From assembly GCA_009602725.1 (NCBI GenBank), contig WELB01000011.1, positions 1,000,305 to 1,016,721 of the forward strand: a stretch of 16,417 nt of DNA, in the 5' to 3' direction. The stretch's first letter is position 1; each line of letters starts with the position of its first letter. The notes under the pieces are model-generated. The model ran no database searches, was not told the DNA's origin, and saw only the letters and a list, made by a program, of their open reading frames with translations. Shown piece after piece: positions 1-10,996 of the stretch. This DNA comes from Spirogloea muscicola. Taxonomy: Eukaryota > Streptophyta > Zygnematophyceae > Spirogloeales > Spirogloeaceae. Both the position numbers and the translations under genes were made by a program.

Positions 1-2544
1 GCCGCAGCCTTCCGCCACGCCGCGACGGCGTCCGCGACCGCGGAGGCGGCCTCCCCACCGGCGCCCGACGCGCTCTCGCGGGGCCCCACGGCCGCGCTGA
101 AGTCCCCGTGGAGCGACGCCCTCGCCATCGGCAAGTCCCTCGTCGCCGGCGGCGTCGCCGGCGGCGTGTGAGCTCTCCCGGCCCTCCTCGTCTGCTCGCT
201 CCGCTTGTCGTCGCAGCACTTGGGGCGAGCTGGTCGACCCCACACCGCCACGATGTGGGTTGCGGCGCGGGAGCCGCCTTCGCTTCTCGGCGCCCGCTCG
301 TGTCTGCCGCCAAGCTCGCACGTTGCTTACGTCTCTCCGTTGATGGGAGATTTGTCGCCAGGTCCCGCTCTGCCGTCGCGCCGCTGGAGCGCCTCAAGAT
401 TCTCCTCCAGGTACTCCTTATGAGGGCGCCGCTACTCGACCGCAATCACTCGATGCACCCTGCACATACTTGTCATTTGTGGCATCGTGGCATCACAATT
501 AGAGTGCCAACGATTTGTTCTATCGGGCATAGGCTGGCCTCGCATGCAACAGCGTGGGGTTAGCACAGGAGCTGACCTGCGAGTCTGTCTTGTCAGCCAC
601 AAGCAAGTGCGCTATATGAGTTTGCAGGCGCTGCATTCGCGCAGGTGCAAAATGCGCACAACCGGAAGTACACGGGCACGTGGCAGGGCTTGCGCTACAT
701 TTGGAGGACCGAGGGCCTGCCCGGCTTCTTCAAGGGCAACGGCACTAATTGTGCCCGCATCGTGCCCAACTCGGCCGTCAAGTTCCTCGCTTACGAGCAA
801 GCATCCAGGTGCGCCTGTCCTACAAGTACACCATATGCAAGTAATGCTGCCACAAGAGTATGTGATTTTAAGCAGTGGGGAGTCAAAAAGATTTATTGTT
901 GCCTGCTGTTAGATAAAGAGCGAGGTTGTTGCTTCCGGGAGAGGCTGGGTTTGTGTGACCACGATGCCTGCTACTATGAACAATTCATTCGATTGAAAGC
1001 TCTTGTCCTGTGAATGCAGCGGGATACTGTACTTCCTAAGGCAGCAAGACGGTGGAAAGGGTATGATACAGCCCTCTGAGAGCAAGTTTGAGCTTCTCGC
1101 AGTCAGGCTCCTGCAAGGGAATGCCAGCTCACTGTAGTCTCTTCATCCGGGGCCCCATATGCGTCTACCAGACACATCGGCCTGAAGACTAGCGTCTCTT
1201 GCTCGCTATGCTATCTGTGCTATCTGGGGTAGCTCGATGTGCAAGGCTAGTGGCATAGTCTTTGAGACAAGAAATCATTTTCTTTGCGACTCTACATATT
1301 GTTGTAGGCAGCGACGGATACAGAAAGGTCTCAGAGGTCTTCATTCGAACCTTGACATTGCACCTGACCTTGGCTGGCCAGATGCGGAGCTCACGCCTCT
1401 GCTGCGGCTGGGGGCTGGTGCTGCTGCTGGCATTGTAGCAATGTCTGCAACGTACCCACTAGACATGGTCCGGGGCAGGCTTACTGTACAGGTACAGCCT
1501 GCTCGCATGGACATTTAGCAGTTTCCTGGGTCTCACAAGCGCGAACGTTGACAGTAGCCCCAGATGGCTTGTGTGGCAATCAGGCATACACAACTTTTGT
1601 ACAATATTTTGCATCATGGTCAAGCTTTTTACAGACCTGCAAGATGCTCGGGTTTTTGCACACAGGAGGCTGGTGCTCACCAGTACAAAGGAATGACGCA
1701 CGCTATGAGCACCATCGTGCGGGATGAGGGCTTCTTCGCCCTGTACAAGGGCTGGTTGCCGTCGGTGATAGGAGTGGTATCGACCTCGTCACCCTATACC
1801 TGCTCTGAGTTGCCTTAGCTTATGCTAAGGTTCTGCCAAACATTCTTCTCAATAGCCTGTGAGGTTGTCATGGCCTGTGATGAAGCAGCCGACTGCTGCT
1901 GTTTCCATTGCGTGTCTGACTGGGGCCCTGCATTTCTCTGATGCGGCGTGTAGATTCCGTACGTTGGTCTCAACTTCTGTGTGTACGAAACTCTGAAGGA
2001 CTGGGTGCTGAAGGCGCAGCTGATAGAGAGTGGTCCACAGGAGCTTAGCGTCGTCACCAAGCTCGCATGCGGGGCAGCCGCTGGGACGGTAGGGCAGACT
2101 GTGGCCTACCCACTGGACGTCGTGCGCCGGAGGATGCAGATGGTGGGCTGGAAGCAGGCAACCGTTGGCCCCGATGGCAGAGTTATCCCCCCCCTCCACT
2201 ACACCGGCATGGTGGACGCATTCGTCAAGACCATCCGGTACGAGGGATTTGCAGCACTGTACAAAGGACTCGTGCCCAACTTTGTCAAGGTGCGCAACTC
2301 TTTGCCCAGGATGCGAGAATGTCAGCTTGCCCCTGCTTGGACCGCTTGTAATATTATCAAATTTCGCAAGGCTGCCAGCAACAAGCTTGTTATCTTACTC
2401 CCCAGTTTTGACGTTCGCATCTGCCGGTTTGTTAAGCTCCATCGCAATCGGGCTTTGCAGGTTGTACCTTCCATTGCCATCGCCTTCGTAACGTATGAGG
2501 TCATGCGGGACCTGCTGGGGGTCGAGTTTCGGATATCCGAATGA
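1..2544 (+). CDS. ADNT1: Mitochondrial adenine nucleotide transporter (ADNT1-like), 5' partial, 8 exons
   Basis: This is a mitochondrial carrier (SLC25) protein. By family knowledge ADNT1 exchanges cytosolic AMP for matrix ATP/ADP across the inner mitochondrial membrane. Exons by phase and GT-AG sites: 1-167, 362-410, 645-808, 1020-1060, 1382-1491, 1666-1776, 1954-2289, 2461-2544 (TGA). They total 1062 nt, encoding 353 visible residues. The three carrier signatures are present: PLERLK (residues 63-68), PLDMVR (166-171) and PLDVVR (267-272), the last followed by RRRMQ, as in the nucleotide/CoA carrier branch. Segments such as GTNCARIVPNSAVKF, MSATYPLDMVRGRLTVQ and the C-terminal GVEFRIS are very close to plant ADNT1 as I remember it. 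No in-frame ATG occurs before the first transmembrane helix, so the start is left of the window. Its promoter is not visible. The gene is convergent with the mTERF gene to its right. A closely related APC or CoA carrier is the alternative; substrate is inferred. Confidence 0.93.
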
Positions 2545-2702
2545 CCAGCTGATGATGTGATGAGCGTCTAAGCTTCGTGGCGCCACTGAGGCAGATGTGC
2601 TACGTGGCAGCAGCCATGTGAATGCAAATTGAGTATCAGCTTGCTCCGTGTCAGATGCGAACCACGTCTGTTTGACCTCGCTTTTGTAGGACACAAAGTA
2701 GA

Positions 2703-2707
2703 TGTAA
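2703..2707 (+). promoter_or_regulatory. Candidate poly(A) signal TGTAA for the carrier gene
   Basis: TGTAA is the usual poly(A) signal of green algae. This copy lies about 160 nt after the carrier stop codon, on the sense strand. A five-base motif is weak evidence on its own. Confidence 0.3.
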
Positions 2708-3353
2708 CATTGCCTAGTATTTCCAAGTGGCAGGTGCTGCTTCTGTTTGAGCCAGATTGGTCAACTTCCCAATTGAGATGGCCTGCCTAATGCCTCAACA
2801 TTAGGAGCAGACCTTGCGGCTGACAGGCAACTGATGCTCCCATGGAGCACAAGCTTGGCTGCTCCAACTTCTTGGTTGAAGGATCATATACAATGAGCAT
2901 ATCTAGTGTCTCAGAGCTGAAGCTGGTCTCGCTGTCAGGTAAGTATCCAAGCTAAGAGCACACTTTCTGGCCTGATCAGCAGTAATAAGACCAGCAACAT
3001 GGCAAGAGCAGCAGCAGTAATACCAGCTACAGAAACCACCGAGGAGCTCACAAGGGCTTGTCCAGTCTGCTGCTCTGCCTGAGAAGCCTGAGTTTGTCTC
3101 GTGTCAGCATTTACAGTCGTTTTTGACACTGGCACTGAGATCTGCCAGATACATGCCAAAAGAGAGAACCAAGAGAGGACAAAGTCACTAAAGCACATGC
3201 ATCGTAACTTGTCTATGTGCTAAGTCTTCAAATTTGAAAGAGTGGACAGCCAAGATGCCAATATCTGCTCTTGCTTGTTGAATGTGCGCTTACTTGCTCC
3301 ACCCAACTTTGCAATGCTGTATCTTCGGCTATGTGCAGCATCAGCAGAAAGGC
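2708..3353. other. Convergent intergenic/3' UTR segment, no gene seen
   Basis: This segment lies between the stops of the + strand carrier and the - strand mTERF gene. It probably holds mostly 3' UTR. An 87-codon open frame on the - strand (2935-3198) encodes a hydrophobic C-terminal stretch, but it starts about 150 nt downstream of the mTERF stop and matches nothing I recognise. A TGTAA motif on the - strand (3115-3111) is a possible poly(A) signal for the mTERF gene. Confidence 0.5.
3111..3115 (-). promoter_or_regulatory. Candidate poly(A) signal TGTAA for the large mTERF gene
   Basis: TGTAA on the - strand lies about 240 nt downstream of the stop codon at 3354. Its spacing is plausible for a 3' UTR, but the motif is short. 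Confidence 0.25.
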
Positions 3354-6300
3354 TTAGTCTCCGACTCTCCAGCCTTGCAACCGGCGATCAAACTCTTCAT
3401 CACTGCAGCTATATACACGTGTTAAGGACCTCCTAATGCCAAGGCTGCCGATTTGCACCTGCCGAGGCTTGATTCTACAAGAGAGACTATAGCTGAAAAT
3501 CTGTGGAAATTTCACTATCTCTTCTAGACTCCGTTCCATTATTCTAGTGATATATTCGTACTTGGGCTCCAGGACTGTGGACACCTTGTAACCAAGCAGG
3601 CCTGGGAGCCTGATCAGCATGGTGGCCAGGTCGTCTCTGTGCAAAAGCACACAAACTATCATAAGTTTCGCATATTAGGTGCTGAAGGCGAGCGAGCCTG
3701 CAACCCAAAGGCAAGACAACGTATACATATCTGCAGTGCATGGCAGATCTCAATGGTTGGATAGAAGCCAACATCAACATGACATTTTCAGCATGCAAAT
3801 GTACCGAGCCATCACATTGACGTGCTGAAGCCCTACCTACTGAAGCCCTTAGAGTAGAAAAAGTTGCGAGTAGGGATGAGATTGTTGTCTAGGCTGAGCG
3901 TCAGCAGCACTGGACCCTTGTTCACCAATCTGCACTTGCCAAGCAACAAAAAGATTGTCATTTGACCTTCTACACTCTCAGCAATTTCATCTTAACAACA
4001 TCCATACCTATGTCACAAGCTTATGGACCGCGATGCTTTCATAATATACAGCTGAAAGTTTCAACAGTCAGACTTGAGTCTGACAACAAACTGACACTTC
4101 CATGAACAATAAAGTCGAGGCATGGCAAGAGTAATGCTCTTAAGGTGACATTTTACAATGAAATCACTCAGCATATCTGGCATCTGCAAACCCTGTGGAG
4201 AAGCTGCATATTTGAGGCAACAGAAGATTGTCTCCCTTACAGCAGCAAACACCTGCCAATCAGCAAGTGTCTTGCACCTGCCCATCAGCAAGTATTCTGC
4301 ACAGGCATACTATAGACTACAGGTTCAACTCACTTTCTCATTTCGAGGTCGTTAAGACCAAGCTCCTCCAGAAAGGCCAGGTTGGCTCTCAATTTGCGCT
4401 CAGTAAACCCCAGAAGCTGTGGCCTCTTCTGGAGGACCTGAGGTCACGGTGCATCACATGACCAGTGTTATTGCAGCATATGTGACACACAGTAACACGA
4501 ACCATCTTGCTGATACAGACCAAGTCAAATGTACGAGCCAAGCTGTCGCAGTAGCACCCAACAAGTAAAGTGCATACATACATCAGGAAAGTGCTTAACA
4601 ATACACCTTCCTGCCAGATGTGATCTTTGTGCTCGATGTGATCTTTGTGATTTGTAACCTTGCGTGTGCTCATGCAAGCACAACTTACTATATGCACAAG
4701 TGACTTTTACCTTGACTAGATCAGAGCCTTCCAGTCCAAGGGAGTTGAGAAACTTCACGGCTGGCCTAAGGTTCTCCTCAACACTCAAAGCCAGCAGCTG
4801 TGGAGCTCTGCTGACTACCTGGAGGCAACTGATTTGACATGCACAAACACATCATTATGCAAGCACTAGAATGCTTACAAGCACAGCTTCCCAAGCATCA
4901 GAGCTCCAATCCAGGAAACCTTTTGCTCTGTAAACTAGACTTTGCTTTGACTACCAACTCCTCTGTATATAAAGGTTGCAAATTTGAGGTTGTAGAGATG
5001 CCTCGGTATCTCTATCTGAGGACTGAGAGCTGGCTATGCTGGTCTCGTCGGGGAGTCCAAAATAGGAAAAGCACAGTGTTGAGGGTACTGAAAGGCATGT
5101 TCAGTCTTTTACCTTTGCCAATCCTTCTCCATTGAGCCCAAGCTGCATGAGGAAGTCTGCTTTTTGCTCAAAGTTGCCACGATTCCTCATGAGAGAGGGG
5201 TGCCTGCGGAACATATAGCCTATACGCCCTGCTGGAACTCCCAAACTCTGCAAATACTTGAAAGTAGGCCTGAAGTCCTGCAATCACGTCAAGCATCCAC
5301 CATATTAGAATTAGAAACAGAAAAATCAGATATTATTCACGAAACAAGGTGCAACTGACACTTGCAATCGCCCCTTGGTTATCCACGTATGTCCAAAAGC
5401 CACAAGTAGTTCCAGATACCTTCTGAACGTCATAATTGAAAATCCATGGAAATTGGGTCACCACCTTGGCCACAGTGTCCTTGCTTGCAAATGCAACTTC
5501 TAAGTACTCTCCAACGGGCCGCAGCTGTTCTGCATCCTTTGCTAGAAGAGACGGTCTCCGCAGTAGAGCTCTTCCGACTTGTTGGTGATTGAGACCAATG
5601 TGTACAAGGTACTCTGTTAGTGGTTCAAGTTTCCTGTGACCTGCCTGACTGAGGAGGCCGGGGAAGCTGGTCACAAGATCTTTGACTTCCGCGTGACACA
5701 CCCCTAGGCCCTCCAGCTTCTTGACAGCAATGACCATCTCCTCTCTAGCACTCCTGTCCAAAGACTGAATAGTGCAATTTATCATCTTGGCAATCTGTTT
5801 GGAAGTCAAGCCCAGGCTCTGCAGGAACTGAGGAACAACCACAACTGCAGCAGTTGAGAGCAGAAGAAGCCTTGGTTCCTCAGCCAGCCGAGCTGCTACG
5901 TCCTGCTTGCTTAGACCATAGCTGCACAAAATCTCCACTTTTGCACGGACATCATCCACTCCCTGTCTTGAAAATTGCAGCAGTTTCGGTATGTCAACTG
6001 CTAGAGAGCCTGCAAAGCAACTATGAGGGAAGCTTAAAGTCATGCACACCAGGGCCGCAAAGCATGCCAAAACCTGCTAGATTGTAATTTCTTGATAACA
6101 AGAGGTGAAAAGTGGTCAGAGCTTGATGTATCCTAGTCTGGTAGCAGTAAAGCGTGCATCTGAAAGGGCTTGTTTAATACCTATTGCTTCATAGTAGGCA
6201 ATAAGCTCGTCATAACCATGATGTCGCACAATGGCTGCAAGTTTTTCTCTTTTCGAAATGTTCTGTCCAGAACTTTGTGGCCTTTGCTGGTGAATGCCTC

Positions 6301-7171
6301 CTGCTTGTTCTCGTGCTTCTTCTGGTAACATGCAGCTAGTGTTAAAGACCGACAAACACAATTGTCTGCCACCTTCGCAGTCTAGCGAATGCTCAAGCAT
6401 CTAATATAGAATATGAGATCGATATGTCAAACACATTGAATCACTTACCAATGATGCAATCAATGAAGTCATGGGACTGGCAGAGAAAATCAAAGGCAAA
6501 TCCAGACGGGACGCCCTGCTGTTCAAGTAAGCCCAGAAGCACATCGATGGCTTCACTTCTTTCGAGCCTTGTGAACCTGGTTGGACCAGCTAGAGCCAAA
6601 GCTTCTCTGTCAAGTGGAAGTTCAGACCAGGACGTGACAACATTCGCAGTAGGCAAGCTTGGTGAAGAGACTATTAGTCGCTGGAGCTTGTCAAAATCGC
6701 GCCGTGCCTTGCTTGCAGCGTCGAAGTCTGTCTGCTGCAAACTCACATGGCAAAAGATCTGCAAGTAGGTGAGGGAGCCAAGGAAGAGGATCCTAGGGGC
6801 TCAAACTGGAGGTGACTGTGCTCCAACACTGCAGCTGTGGTCAGGCTGTCATAGATTCCTAGGTCCAGCTGTTGCATGCATACCTGCGAAGGAGGCAAAG
6901 CTCCGCGCTCTGTGATCTTCTCGTCCCGCAGGAAGGCGAAAAGCGACTGACTATGGCGCTTGCTTCTGGTCAGCGCTGGCCCAGATTTTGTGAAGCATCT
7001 CCTCAAGGCTCCTACGCCAGATTCTTCCCAACTCGTGCGATAGAGCCGCCGAGAGAGGTCAACCAGGCGCGCAGTAGACCTTGGCTTCGAGTCCGGCAGC
7101 GATGCGGCGCGCGAGAGCGGGGACGCATACGGTGGTTGTTGATGCAGCACAGCCGCAGCGTCGCCGCGCAT
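3354..7171 (-). CDS. Large organelle-type mTERF-domain protein, 9 exons, 713 aa
   Basis: mTERF proteins are alpha-helical solenoids that bind organellar DNA or RNA and affect transcription termination, splicing or rRNA maturation. Exons on the - strand: 7171-6884, 6758-6449, 6381-6181, 6009-5420, 5277-5113, 4818-4711, 4437-4334, 3929-3837, 3636-3354 (TAA). They sum to 714 codons with matching phases. From about residue 268 onward I count roughly 11 repeats of the type V-x-x-x-P-x-L-L ... F-L-x-x-L-G-L, for example SRAPQLL, QKRPQLL and IRLPGLL. The C-terminus has the plant-type LEPKYEYI ... FPQIFSYSL ... RIKPR block. ATG 7171 is the first in-frame ATG after an upstream TGA. Residues 1-96 are basic and Ser/Ala-rich, as in an organelle presequence. 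Residues 97-266 contain no mTERF motif I recognise. Exon 3 (6381-6181) and the intron around it are the least certain part. I cannot assign it to a numbered plant mTERF; plastid or mitochondrial targeting is open. Confidence 0.86.
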
Positions 7172-7530
7172 GAGCTGCAACCGTAAGCGCCTTTGGACAA
7201 TAGCTATGATCGTTCTGCCGGCGGCTCAAGTCTAGCGCGTGTATCGGCGGCGGCAGCTGCAGTGGCGGCGGCAGCGACGGCTGAGAGACCCTGCGCATGC
7301 AAGCTCGTGTTCCTGGCTGTGTTTGGAGAGCAGCTCTTCGGAGGGGGGGTTCGTGCGCCTCGGTGGCCCACTTCCCAGGGTGTCGGAAAGGTGTCCACCC
7401 GTCTGACTTCGCCCAACGGCAACCGCTCTCACGCATACTCGCAGATATTAGTTGCAGTCTACATAAGGCTGCTCTTGCGTACTTGGCTGCGCTACCAAGC
7501 TATTCATCACCATGCTGGGCGGCCTCTGCC
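7172..7530. promoter_or_regulatory. Upstream region of the large mTERF gene
   Basis: GC-rich sequence immediately upstream of the - strand start codon at 7171, including an imperfect GGC/GCA microsatellite at about 7241-7280. I see no convincing TATA motif. Open frames here are short and GC-driven. The 5' UTR and promoter of the mTERF gene should lie here. Confidence 0.35.
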
Positions 7531-7535
7531 AGCCC

Positions 7536-8104
7536 TTCTTCTCCATTCCTTTGGGCTGGCCTTTCCCAGTCAATCTGGCCCGCGCTTCTTTTTCTTCTCT
7601 ATGGGCGCGCAATTTCGTCTTTAAGGCAAGGCCACCAGCTTCCAGGGCGGCGCTCCGGCTCCCCAAGTTAGCCTGTCGGACGTGGTTTGTGCTTCACCCG
7701 TGGGTACTAATGTCACACTGTTACCTTCGTCACCTAGAATACAGCTTCGATTCATATAGCCCCGCTTCTTGCACTAGCTTTTGCCTGGACAATGTATTGG
7801 CTCAGATTGGCCACCCTTCCAAGTCATGCGCACCGCGCGCCTTTTCTCGCACTACTAAGCACCCATGCGTGGTAGCCACATGCGCAATGTGGAGCGCTTT
7901 TTCCTTGGTAAATGCTGCTTCTTGGCCCCTCTGGACCTTGTCGATTCTTCAATGGGCTGGCCTCTCACAGCCATCGCCCGCATGCCACTTGGGCAGCACT
8001 GTGTGTAGCGCTTTTTTCTTGGAATAGCTGCTTCTTTTCCGGCCCCTTCGGACCTTGTCGCTTCTTTACTGGCCTCTTGAAGCCATCCCCACTGGCAGCA
8101 CCTC
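7536..8104 (+). repeat. Dispersed repeat, copy A (composite, non-coding)
   Basis: Several blocks of this segment recur elsewhere in the window. Block 7541-7612 (GGCTGGCCTTTCCCAG followed by CTATGGGCG-CGCAAT) recurs inverted at 11338-11400. Block 7655-7855, with CCGGCTCCCCAAGTTAGC, TTCACCCGTGGGTACTAATG and GCGCACCGCGCGCC, recurs in direct orientation at 10997-11206 and 11797-12036. Matches are imperfect (substitutions and indels), as expected of old copies. No protein is conserved between copies. The family is best read as a non-autonomous mobile or otherwise dispersed repeat; its class is unknown. Confidence 0.72.
7893..8104 (+). repeat. Tandem pair of ~114-bp units inside repeat copy A
   Basis: Two diverged units start at AGCGCTTTTT (7893) and AGCGCTTTTTT (8007), a period of 114 bp. 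Both contain GCTGCTTCTT, then GGACCTTGTCG, then a TTCTT...TGGCCTCT stretch and a CACTTGGGCAGCA/CACTGGCAGCA end. The same GGACCTTGTC block appears inverted in the copy near 11400. Confidence 0.7.
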
Positions 8105-9678
8105 GCTTACAAGGAACGGCCGCCAATGGGAGCCAGCCAAATACTCAATCAGCTCCACAGGAAGGAGGCAGTGGCCGTGAGTGCCCCAACCCAAATCAGA
8201 TGTTGCGGCCAGCTTATGCAGTAGCAAAGCTAAAGCTGAATTGACAGGTGTGTATAAATCGTGGGCTCTTCTAGTAGAGGAATGACTGGAAATGGCCAGC
8301 CTGACTGGACAAGCTAGAACAATACAGAAGAGCACCAATAAATGCGACTCAACAATGCAGGAGGCCTCAGTAACCAGTCAGAAGCCGAGTCGGACAGTAG
8401 CAGCAGGGAGGGCTTGTGAAGTGTAAGCCAGGACAACGATCAAACCCCCTTTTGTACTTCGCCTTTCAGGCCCTACATCACTCAGTACAGACTTATGCCT
8501 TGACCACCACCCCCGCCCTCAACCCCCAGATGATTACCCCGGGCTTGTTAGCACGTTAGCACTGGCACTGCTCAAGCTTTCGGCAGGCTCTCTCTTTCAT
8601 ACTCCTGTGCTGGTGAGACGGTTGCGGCTGCTAAAAGTAAGTTTGCTGTTGGAGGGATCCCCTCCGCCACCCCCCCCATTCACCTCCTTCGCTTCCTCCC
8701 CTGGTCTGACAGTCCAGCACTCCTTGGCCATGCTTGCAAGACTCCAGATCCTCGGCGCCACCAGCGGCCCACTGTGCTACTTTAGAGCTGCGCATCATAA
8801 GTATGGTGAAATACAGGGGTCACAATTTGTGGGCAAGCATGGTGCCGCTTCTACTTCCAGCACTGCTAGCGATCTTGTCCCTGGGCGTGAGTGGCAGCCA
8901 GGGTTAATGGTTGCTCATCAAAACATTCTGTTGGCGTCCTCCAAGACACCATGGCTTACATACAATGCAATAGCAGATCTACTAGTAGCCGTGCATGACC
9001 ACGTGTTGGCAGCCGACTCAGGACGAGTAAGACGAAGTGATCGTGCAGCTGACTGTGACCTTGGGGATAGCATTGACACAATCCATTAGGCTTGGGCGAT
9101 TTCTCACCTAACACGGCCACAAGCAGACGTCAACAGATTCCTGCCATCTCCAACTCAGGCTTTTAAACGTGTAATAATGCCAACACCCTGGTAGGACAAC
9201 ATTACCTCAAGTCATTCAAGATATGAGAGCGTGAGGTCCTCTCACTTTGCACATTGAGCCCCCACCCTTAGCAATGCCTCTTCTAGCACCAGCTTTTGGC
9301 TTGAGTTTGTTTACTGAAGATGGGTGTTCTTAACAGCGTCAAGCATGCGGGTTGCAGCCTATGGCACCCAACATTGTGAGCAAGCTGCTATCTTGTTGTC
9401 AAGCACTCCCTGACATTGTCGCAGCAAGACCTCATCATCCCTTTCCATAGCAAGAGCAGAACTGTATGACAGGGAGCAAAACACTACAAATGCGGAGGAG
9501 GCTACCTTACGGAAAATAATTACTTAGACCTGCAGCCATTCAGATCGATGCCTGGTTAGGCGGCAAGTCTGCAATTCAAAGCAACAACTGATTGGTTGAC
9601 AAATACAAGTTCGCTTCCACCACGTTGGTAAGCTTACAACCCACACAGCTACCAGGGTTTTGATGTCAGCTGTTGGGC
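8105..9678. other. Gene-poor interval, no gene supported
   Basis: About 1.57 kb without a recognisable gene or structured RNA on either strand. The longest open frame (8607-9089, +) begins at GTG, runs 160 codons, has no domain or conserved motif, and contains a C-rich simple stretch (about 8659-8680). I found no splice-consistent conserved exons. The right end (from about 9630) should be the 3' UTR of the - strand membrane protein gene. Confidence 0.5.
9634..9638 (-). promoter_or_regulatory. Candidate poly(A) signal TGTAA for the membrane protein gene
   Basis: TGTAA on the - strand lies about 41 nt beyond the TAG stop at 9681-9679, a plausible position for a short algal 3' UTR. Confidence 0.35.
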
Positions 9679-10739
9679 CTATTTGTACTTGTCCATGATG
9701 CGACGAGCATCGTCAAGAGCATTGCCTGAGCCTGAGCCACCATCTCCACTTGAGCTATCACTGTCTTCAGTACTGTTCCCACTACCTTGTGTGAAGTAGA
9801 GGAAACCAAGGTATCCAGCACCTCCAAGCAACTGATTGAAAAGCCAATCCAGGGCTCAGTGACGACGCAAAAATTAGTGCGATGACATTGCACTGAATTT
9901 GTTATAGCTTGCATCTAAGGCCCATGGTTGAAGCTGTCAGGCACTCTGGTTGTTTGACAGTGCATTGTAATATACATTGATCATGATGCACACTGCCACT
10001 GCGGTAAAGTTGCCCTCCCCTGCACAAGAGGGTAGTGATTCTTACAGCAATAAAGAAGAACGTCGAGAAGACTGTCCTCAGAATGGACGATACCAGGAAG
10101 AGACCAACGACCGCAACCCCTGCCGTAGCAATGGGTCGTGGGATTGAAGCCTGCAATAATCGTCAAGACAAGCCTTCAGCATCCCACAATGGCGTCAAAT
10201 GTGGGGCTCTGCGTCTAGGTGCCTCAGGTCACCATACAAGATTAAACTGCGGTTTCAAGCAGCTAGAAGGGCTATTCATGGTGCCACTTTCATGCACTGC
10301 CTGCCCGGGACTGCTAGCGTGGCCTTAGAGCTGCCTTACGCACTGGAACAAGCTTGGTTGCTCCATTGAGGCCCTCCTTGCCAACTCGAATGGCCAAGTC
10401 CAGGACTGCAATGACGTCAATAGCAGCAGAGCGTCAGCTGCGCTCATGGCGCAAATGAAACATGGCGCATTCGGGGACGTCGAGTGGTGTGCAATTTGCT
10501 TGAGAGTCGGAGCCACATTGGAGCGTACCCCTCTCATTGTTGGACTTGGCGACGACATTGAGAGGCCTCCACCTCGGCGGAGCTCGGCTGCGAGAGCCAG
10601 ACAGACGCGCCGCGCTGTAGGGCAACCCGCGGCGGCAAGACAGGCCCGCAGCCGGCGAGGCAAGGCGGCGGGACGAGGCCGCGAGCTGCCGGGCGGGCGC
10701 GGGCGCCGGAGCGGCGGCGAGGCCCGCGAGGGCCGACAT
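9679..10739 (-). CDS. Small plastid-targeted membrane protein, 4 exons, 176 aa
   Basis: The gene must be assembled across frames. Exons on the - strand: 10739-10529, 10405-10344, 10150-10046, 9831-9679 (TAG). Phases agree (1, 0, 0) and the total is 531 nt. Residues 1 to about 64 are rich in Ala, Ser, Arg and Pro with almost no acidic residues, typical of a chloroplast transit peptide ending near VVAKSNNE. Next come an amphipathic stretch (VLDLAIRVGKEGLNGATKLVP, about 71-91), a SIPRPIATAGVAV segment, and one long or two short hydrophobic helices (about 98-139). A Gly/Ser/Asp-rich linker follows, and the protein ends in a charged LDDARRIMDKYK tail. I recall small plant plastid proteins ending in a similar ARRIM(D/E)KYK motif but cannot name the family. 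Function is unknown; thylakoid or envelope location is inference. Acceptors (TTGCAG, TTGCAG, TTCAATCAG) and donors (GTACGC, GTGCGT, GTAAGA) resemble those of neighbouring genes. Confidence 0.78.
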
Positions 10740-10996
10740 TGCGCGCGGGCGGGGTGGAGGAAGGTCGATTTGCTCGCCGCAACGGCGAGTGCGCGGGGGC
10801 AAGCCCGATGCGGGGGGGAGGGTGAGCCGGCGAGCCACTTGGCCGACACCACGTGGCGCCACACGTTCGCCCGCTCCGACCGCCCACTCAGGCCACACCG
10901 GTCGAGACGGCGGGTCCCCGGTCGCGGAAGCGAGCCGCTGGCTGCTTCGACGGGGGCCGGCGCCTTTCCCCACGTCCACCCCCTTTCGCTCGCTTT

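Noticed and set aside
1331-1360. TTCGAACC-like box suggestive of a tRNA T-arm
   Set aside because: No cloverleaf, D-arm or acceptor pairing could be drawn around it, and it lies inside a carrier gene intron.
2935-3198. 87-codon - strand frame with a hydrophobic C-terminal stretch, resembling a tail anchor
   Set aside because: It lies in the probable 3' UTR of the mTERF gene, its hydrophobic run comes from GCA/GCT-rich simple sequence, and no promoter or homologue is visible.
6181-6372. Alternative frame through mTERF exon 3 (63 codons)
   Set aside because: Using the acceptor that would select it leads to a stop right at the exon 3 donor; the other frame keeps phase on both sides and reads helical.
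7500-8244. Overlapping open frames of 110-171 codons in repeat copy A
   Set aside because: Similar peptide fragments recur in different frames only because the DNA repeats; there is no conserved protein or start codon.
8607-9089. 160-codon + strand open frame
   Set aside because: It has a GTG start, no recognisable motif, a C-rich simple run inside it and no plausible splice partners. It may be chance, though a lineage-specific gene cannot be excluded.
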